37,254 nucleotides of DNA from DATCRE01 sp964235605 (lineage in GTDB: Bacteria > Bacteroidota > Bacteroidia > Cytophagales > Cyclobacteriaceae). The notes under the pieces are model-generated. The model was given only the letters and a program-made list of their open reading frames with translations. It was not told the origin of the DNA and did not search any database. Shown here in pieces: positions 32,280 through 37,254 of this stretch (within the stretch, counting starts at the first letter, position 1; each line of letters opens with the position of its first letter). The translations under genes were made by a program, and so were the position numbers. Location: assembly GCA_964235605.1 (NCBI GenBank), contig CAXSCR010000045.1, forward strand, positions 1-37,254, in the 5' to 3' direction.

Positions 32280-32672
32280 ATGCAGGTTATTGACAACGTT
32301 TTCCTTATTGATGATGATGTAGTTTCAAATTTGATTAATAGCGAAATTATTTCTTCCTATAATGAAAAAATTAGAGTCAATTCTTTTGTAAGCCCTATTT
32401 CCGCATTCGATGAAATAAGCGAATTAATGAAAGAAGATCACAAAAAGATTCCTCAAATTATTTTTCTTGACATTAACATGCCCGTAAGCAATGGATGGGA
32501 GATTGTTGAGAGTTTAGAAAAACTGAAATTAATGGAAATGAACTGTAAGGTTTATATCCTCTCATCTTCCATTGATTCCATGGATATAGAGCGGTCTAAC
32601 AATTATAAAATCGTGAAGGGATATATTGCAAAACCTTTAACCGTTGCTCATCTTGAATTGTTGTTTGAATAA
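32280..32672 (+). CDS. Single-domain response regulator (CheY-like)
   Basis: A 130-aa receiver without output domain. The acidic pocket is D11-D12-D13 (LIDDDV), the phosphoacceptor D64 in FLDINMPVSNGWE, Ser95-97 (ILSSS) in the switch position and K118 in IAKPL. It probably works by protein-protein contact in a phosphorelay. No kinase is adjacent; the TPR histidine kinase is about 14 kb away and cannot be assigned as partner by position alone. It ends before a hairpin/T-run. Confidence 0.93.
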   Translation: MQVIDNVFLIDDDVVSNLINSEIISSYNEKIRVNSFVSPISAFDEISELMKEDHKKIPQIIFLDINMPVSNGWEIVESLEKLKLMEMNCKVYILSSSIDSMDIERSNNYKIVKGYIAKPLTVAHLELLFE

Positions 32673-32697
32673 ATCAAAGGTTAAATAGCTTTAATTA

Positions 32698-32728
32698 ATC
32701 CTTAGAATTACTGGTAAGGATATTTTTT
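32698..32728 (+). terminator. Likely terminator after the response regulator
   Basis: Stem atcctta (32698-32704) pairs with taaggat (32715-32721) and is followed by attttttat. It lies between the convergent response-regulator and SprF-like genes. The stem is short, so confidence is moderate. Confidence 0.6.
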
Positions 32729-32785
32729 ATTAACTAGAATAACTAAACAATAAAAATTTCAATTCAAAATATGGTCGTTAACATA

Positions 32786-33724
32786 TTACCTGCTCCAAAA
32801 TTGCGGACATTCAACATTTTTATGAAGTCCGCGAATGCGAGTTCGGAAGTTGAGCATAATCTCATGTGTACCTCTGGAATAACTCCCTATGTTTGATATA
32901 GTCCAGTCATATGAGTATCCAACTAAAAATTTTTCACTCAACTTATAGTTGATGAATGAAATCATACCATCACCTGTACGATAAGAACACCCTAAACTGA
33001 TCAACTCGTTAAACACGAGATTCAAATTCAAATCGATGCTAAGTGGTGTACCATCTTGAAGACGTAAAAGAAAAGACGGATGAAGCACGAACTGCTTTTG
33101 ACGATCTACAGTTAAGTTAGCCCCAGCCTGTAAAAAATAAAATCTTGGCACCTTTAATTGGTCAAGAGAACTTCTAAACTCTGTATTCCTTAATATTGTA
33201 GGAACGGAGAAACCAGCGAACATTTTTTTGCTAGAGTAAAGTATTCCTCCACCAAAGTTTGGTATAAACTCACTCATGAATACATTAAATTTGGGATCCA
33301 GTTTCGATTTTAGCATGAGGTCTTCAAAGTTCGCAGTATAATTATTAAATCCCGCTTGAAGTCCTAATGAGAGCACACTTCCGTTGTGAGGATTTCTAAT
33401 TCTATAAGCATAGCTACCAAAAAAACCCGTGTTACGATAGCTACCTATTTGATCATTTGTAGCTAATATACCCAAGCCTACCTTACCATTACGCACCGAT
33501 GAGTGTATACCAAATGTTGTCGTTACGGGAGAGCCTTCAAAATTTACCCATTGATTTCTATACGTTATTGTGCTACTTAGCTGAACATGACTACCTGCAT
33601 ATGCAGGATTAATCACGAGTCCATTAAATAAATATTGAGAGTATACAATACTTTGCTGCGCATGCACTGCTAACGGTGAAATCAAAGCGAGCACCATAAT
33701 ACAAAGCTTGTCAGTGAATTGCAT
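32786..33724 (-). CDS. PorP/SprF-family outer-membrane protein (type IX secretion)
   Basis: An outer-membrane beta-barrel protein typically paired with a repeat adhesin. I start at the ATG at 33724 (312 aa), which gives signal peptide MQFTDKLCIMVLALISPLAVHA and a 7-bp gap after the adhesin stop; the frame is open 63 bp further. Family words include QYLFNGLVINPAYAGS (about 30-45), TYRNQWVNFEGSPVTTTFGIH and SYRTGDGMISFINYKLSEKFLVGYSYD near the end. In Flavobacterium, SprF is needed to export SprB to the surface; the neighbour supports the same role here. Which porP/sprF paralogue this is cannot be told. Confidence 0.95.
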   Translation of the reverse strand: MQFTDKLCIMVLALISPLAVHAQQSIVYSQYLFNGLVINPAYAGSHVQLSSTITYRNQWVNFEGSPVTTTFGIHSSVRNGKVGLGILATNDQIGSYRNTGFFGSYAYRIRNPHNGSVLSLGLQAGFNNYTANFEDLMLKSKLDPKFNVFMSEFIPNFGGGILYSSKKMFAGFSVPTILRNTEFRSSLDQLKVPRFYFLQAGANLTVDRQKQFVLHPSFLLRLQDGTPLSIDLNLNLVFNELISLGCSYRTGDGMISFINYKLSEKFLVGYSYDWTISNIGSYSRGTHEIMLNFRTRIRGLHKNVECPQFWSR

Positions 33725-33731
33725 GCGTATA

Positions 33732-36700
33732 TTATCGTAATAGTTCAAGATATCCCGTTTTTGGTTTCGTACCATTGCCTTTATCAATTATGTAGAAATA
33801 TGTTCCTTCTGGTAACTCGTTACTAAGTACACTTACTCCCCTGTTGGAGACACCCTTAAAGTAGTTCTCTAAATTGCCATAACCTTTAGCTTCATATACT
33901 AGCGTACCGTGGCGGTTAAAGATCTTCACCGTGTTGTTTGGAAAATCTGTGATACAGGATATTTCGAAGAAGTCATTCTGTCCATCGCCATCTACAGAGA
34001 CACCATTGTATACTAATATGTCACTCATTATCTCAAATGATTTTGTTAACGTACATTGCTTATCGGATGTAGCTGTGACGCTATGTACACCTTTAGGTAA
34101 CTGCGACAAGAATGTTCCTATCGCTGTTGTCTCATCTATTGTCCAGGTGATCGATTCGATCTCAACATTGTTAAGCTGAACATATACTGCCTCGCCAAGG
34201 TCTACCTCGCAATTGGTAGGTGTTGTCTTAATATCAAAATCTGGTATTTCCAGAGTAGCTTTTATTTCTGCCTTTACAGGATTCGAAATACAACCTGATT
34301 CTACATCTTTTGCTGTTGTTGTATACATGCCAGTATCAATATACCTGTAGTACTCGCCTGTAGCATCAGTTTGTGATTTTACAGCATTGCCATTGTACCA
34401 TTGCATTATATAATCACGTGTATTGCCATTGACAGAAGATGAAAGTACGCCATCAGGTGTAATGCAGTTTGTCCTGTCAGATATATGCACTACTGTTGGA
34501 TCAGGAACTTGAATCGGCTGGTTTGCTATAGTAATGCTAGCGGTGCCATCACAACCAGATGCTACATCCTGAGCCTGAACAATATATGTCGTTGCTTTTA
34601 ACCCTGAAATTTCACTTCCTGTATATAATGGAGTAGCAGATACAGCGCCTTCATACCAGTTGAAATTATATCCTACTATGTTGCCATTAACGCTGGCGGT
34701 TGCTACACCGTTCGGATTTGAAGGGTCGCAGTACGTAAGCGGGTTTTTCTGTACAGGTTGTACCGCAGGACGGATTTGTTCTGCAGTTACTTCGGCATGT
34801 GCAGGTATTGATTTACAGAAACTGTGATTTGGATCTGTTGCAATTACTGTGAATTGTCCTAATGGAGCTGTAAGAACTTGCTGCGTATTGAACATGGCAG
34901 TGCCACTTACAACGTTCCCTGCATACCAGTGATAGTTATACAGTGCTCCTGATCCTTCGTCTGTTGCTGCAAACAAACTACCGTTATTTGTTACGCAGCT
35001 TGTTAAAGGAACTGCAGAAGCAATTACACGTATTGCTAATGTATCAATGGAGAAATCAAATATTCTATCACTAAGGCAAAGTGTGGTTCTGTTGGTAACA
35101 CGTAACGTATACTGCTGAGGATCGTAATAATTAACTCCGGTTATAGTTGGGTTTCCGTTAGCAATATCAGGTGTTGCTTTAGCGGTATTGCCTACTGACC
35201 AGTCAAACTCATATAGAGAAACATCCTGGCTTCCATCGGCTGATACAGTCAATTGTCCGTCTGTTTCCGGAAGCTTACAAAGTGTTGGGTTCAAAAAGTC
35301 ATCAAGAATAATGATAGGTGGCGCGGTGTTATCAACTATAATTGCATGTGTAAGCGTTGGGGCCTGGCATCCTACAGTATTCGTAATACTTACATAATAC
35401 GCATCTGCAACAATATTTGATAAAGCATTCATACCATTCACTGCAGCTGGTGTTATTGGCGTTGGAGGTGGTACAGGTACTTGTGATGCATTGCCTTTGA
35501 ACCACTGGAAGTCAAAGCGATTTCGGCTTGCTGCATTGCTCATATTGTAGACTGTGGTTGATCCAGCAATGGTTTCGCTGATTTGTGTGACCGCTATTTG
35601 CCCATCTGACAATGCTCCACATAATACCTGTGCTTGTGAATTGATTGTACTGTTAAATGTCGTCGAATCAAACTTAATCGCCAGGGTTGGTGTACTGATA
35701 CATCCGTTATATGGCGATACATTGTCATGCACCTCTACTGTGTAATCGTCATGCATCTGGTTGGTCAATGATGTACCAGAAGCAAGAAAATCTGCAGGTG
35801 TTGTATTATTCTTTCCCCTATACCAATTAAAGCTATATCCTGCCGTTACACCTGATGTAGTCGATGATCCGTTCACCTCTGTTACGGAAGCCGCTATCTG
35901 ACCATTTGCAAACATTGGACTACAGGCTGTGTTAGTGGATGATACCATATCAACTGAAGGACGTTGTGTTTTATCTTCAATTTCTACAGCAAACCAAGAT
36001 GTAGGACATGCATTTGCAACGCCACCTGCCTTTTGGCCTTTTAGATAATATATACCATTGTCAAGTTGGTCTAAAACATTGTCAGGTGTTGGTGTCGGAA
36101 TGGCAACTCGTGTTGGTGCCGGAACAACTTCTTTCTCCCAGATAAATGTATATGTACCTACCAATGAGACATGTGCTGGGTTATTACTATCAATTGTAAT
36201 TTGTCCATCAACCGGGGCGCAATCAAATTTGTCGAGCTTGGCAACATTAAGTATCTCAACAGCAGGAATATTGTGTATAATCGTTACTGTCTCATCTATA
36301 GGACATCGCGTTGTTGTGTTCGTAACGTGTAATGCATACAGGCCTGGCCCAACATTATCCGGAGCATTTGTTACATATGGTGTAAGTCTATTTAATGCAT
36401 CGTTAATGACTACAGCACCTCCGGGATCACTTGTCCAGATAAGATCATAAGAGGAGGCTGATCCAATGCCCTGTACACTAGCGTTCACTGTAATCTCCCC
36501 GTCATAAATAGTGTTACAGGATGTATTTGGAATAGTAGCAAATGTTACTATTGGGTAATGGCGTTCATCACGTACTGTGAAAGGTACAGCAGAAGTTGTA
36601 CATCCAGAACCGCTTACCCCTGGGGTTATTGGTGATAACACTGCATTGCGTGTACCAATAACATAATACGTTCCAAAGTTCAAACCGCCCTGGGTTAACG

Positions 36701-37254
36701 ATACGGTATTGCTGGCGATAGGGGTAGCCATCGTTACATCGTCATCCCATGTATAGGTAAAGTCTGCGGTATTGCTTGGGCCGGGATTAACTGACACTGC
36801 AGTAACTGTACCTGCTCCATTCACGGCTAACGGTGCGCATACATCAAGATGTGTTGTTGTAACGCTAACAATATCCATGGGTATGGTGTTGCCAGATACA
36901 CTCACGGATGCATCTGTATAACACCGCGTAGTAAAGTTGGTAACACGGATATCATACTGTCCTTCGCCGATCAAATCGGTGTTGGCTGTAACGTATGGGC
37001 TCGCCTCATTATTCGTCGCTGAGTTTGAGGCTACAAACATAGGGCCGCCTAACCCATCCGGATCATTTGTCCATACAAAGTTGTAATTCGATCCTGCGCC
37101 GGGTCCTGAAGCGGTAACCCCTGTCACTGTAATTTGACCATCGTGGTTATCATCACATGAAGTACTTGATACCGTAGCAAAGCTTACTGTTGGCGTGATG
37201 CGTTCATCACGTACTGTGAAAGGTACAGCAGAAGTTGTACATCCAGAACCGCTT
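33732..37254 (-). CDS. Giant repeat adhesin with gliding-motility/type IX C-terminal domain (N-terminal part beyond the right edge)
   Basis: The frame is open to the window edge, so the visible part is the last 1,173 residues of a larger protein; the N-terminus is not seen. It consists of about ten Ig-like/SprB-type repeats with recurring patterns such as TxCxxxxDGxI and xYxFxW, with cysteines in each repeat. The last ~100 residues are a gliding-motility-associated (CHU_C) domain: NGVSVDGDGQNDFFEI, VKIFNRHGTLVYEAKGYGN, LPEGTYFYIIDKGNG, ending TGYLELLR. This is the type B sorting domain of type IX secretion. A 55-bp stretch is identical between 36561 and 37200. It overlaps none of the SprF-like gene when the latter starts at 33724. 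Confidence 0.93.
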   Translation of the reverse strand, partial: SGSGCTTSAVPFTVRDERITPTVSFATVSSTSCDDNHDGQITVTGVTASGPGAGSNYNFVWTNDPDGLGGPMFVASNSATNNEASPYVTANTDLIGEGQYDIRVTNFTTRCYTDASVSVSGNTIPMDIVSVTTTHLDVCAPLAVNGAGTVTAVSVNPGPSNTADFTYTWDDDVTMATPIASNTVSLTQGGLNFGTYYVIGTRNAVLSPITPGVSGSGCTTSAVPFTVRDERHYPIVTFATIPNTSCNTIYDGEITVNASVQGIGSASSYDLIWTSDPGGAVVINDALNRLTPYVTNAPDNVGPGLYALHVTNTTTRCPIDETVTIIHNIPAVEILNVAKLDKFDCAPVDGQITIDSNNPAHVSLVGTYTFIWEKEVVPAPTRVAIPTPTPDNVLDQLDNGIYYLKGQKAGGVANACPTSWFAVEIEDKTQRPSVDMVSSTNTACSPMFANGQIAASVTEVNGSSTTSGVTAGYSFNWYRGKNNTTPADFLASGTSLTNQMHDDYTVEVHDNVSPYNGCISTPTLAIKFDSTTFNSTINSQAQVLCGALSDGQIAVTQISETIAGSTTVYNMSNAASRNRFDFQWFKGNASQVPVPPPTPITPAAVNGMNALSNIVADAYYVSITNTVGCQAPTLTHAIIVDNTAPPIIILDDFLNPTLCKLPETDGQLTVSADGSQDVSLYEFDWSVGNTAKATPDIANGNPTITGVNYYDPQQYTLRVTNRTTLCLSDRIFDFSIDTLAIRVIASAVPLTSCVTNNGSLFAATDEGSGALYNYHWYAGNVVSGTAMFNTQQVLTAPLGQFTVIATDPNHSFCKSIPAHAEVTAEQIRPAVQPVQKNPLTYCDPSNPNGVATASVNGNIVGYNFNWYEGAVSATPLYTGSEISGLKATTYIVQAQDVASGCDGTASITIANQPIQVPDPTVVHISDRTNCITPDGVLSSSVNGNTRDYIMQWYNGNAVKSQTDATGEYYRYIDTGMYTTTAKDVESGCISNPVKAEIKATLEIPDFDIKTTPTNCEVDLGEAVYVQLNNVEIESITWTIDETTAIGTFLSQLPKGVHSVTATSDKQCTLTKSFEIMSDILVYNGVSVDGDGQNDFFEISCITDFPNNTVKIFNRHGTLVYEAKGYGNLENYFKGVSNRGVSVLSNELPEGTYFYIIDKGNGTKPKTGYLELLR
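36561..37254. repeat. 639-bp spaced repeat inside the adhesin gene
   Basis: The 55 bases 36561-36615 are identical to 37200-37254, with a period of 639 bp (213 codons). The second copy is cut by the window edge, so the repeat may extend further. The region between them reads as two Ig-like units. Confidence 0.9.

Noticed and set aside
36058..36450. Plus-strand 130-codon ORF inside the adhesin gene
   Set aside because: Low-complexity Ser/Thr/Val antisense frame of a clear minus-strand gene.

Overview
The window reads as a chromosomal segment of a Bacteroidota bacterium, probably of the order Cytophagales. The main pointers are a PorP/SprF-family protein next to a giant repeat protein with a gliding-motility/type IX secretion C-terminal domain, a DNA topoisomerase I and a separate protein both ending in Lys/Ala-rich histone H1-like tracts, almost no Shine-Dalgarno sequences before starts, and AT-rich intergenic DNA. 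The genus cannot be fixed from the sequence alone. I saw no phage, no CRISPR array, and no tRNA or rRNA gene.

Layout. 0-6 kb: a small acidic protein and a GNAT acetyltransferase (divergent), a secreted metallophosphoesterase, a 339-bp MITE-like element (2291-2629), a conserved protein of unknown function, then an arginase-family ureohydrolase with a SixA-type phosphatase on the minus strand. 6-10 kb: topA, a zinc-less sirtuin followed by a diverged tandem copy of its own 3' end, and a TlpA-like thioredoxin. 10-15.5 kb: a secreted TPR-like protein, then minus-strand acyl-CoA-binding protein with citrate synthase, and an SPFH protein with a channel-like membrane protein. 15.7-21.8 kb: a TPR sensor histidine kinase, a stand-alone MreB paralogue, a histone H1-like protein, and a Gfo/Idh/MocA oxidoreductase with a small ORF. 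21.9-25.5 kb: surface-glycan genes (GT-C-like membrane protein, sulfotransferase, rfbD) plus a small CxxC/HxH protein. 25.5-32.2 kb: a stress-flavoured set of DsbA-like protein, manganese catalase, cation/proton antiporter, ATP-dependent DNA ligase, a 41-residue basic protein and a glycine-zipper stress protein. 32.3-37.25 kb: a single-domain response regulator, then the SprF-like protein and the giant adhesin, whose N-terminal part lies beyond the right edge.

How genes fit together. The adhesin and SprF-like protein form the clearest functional pair: type B C-terminal-domain cargo of the type IX secretion system and its dedicated partner. The catalase and DsbA-like genes overlap and should be co-translated. 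The sulfotransferase and membrane glycosyltransferase are separated by zero bases. The SPFH protein and degenerate channel-like protein are tightly linked.

Most interesting for follow-up: the MITE-like element; the sirtuin 3'-end duplication whose differences are mostly synonymous; the channel-like protein lacking a recognisable K+ filter beside an SPFH protein; two back-to-back long hairpins upstream of the catalase gene; and short proteins near the ligase and rfbD. No single undescribed multi-gene defence or biosynthetic system is obvious. All assignments rest on reading motifs by eye, without database searches.
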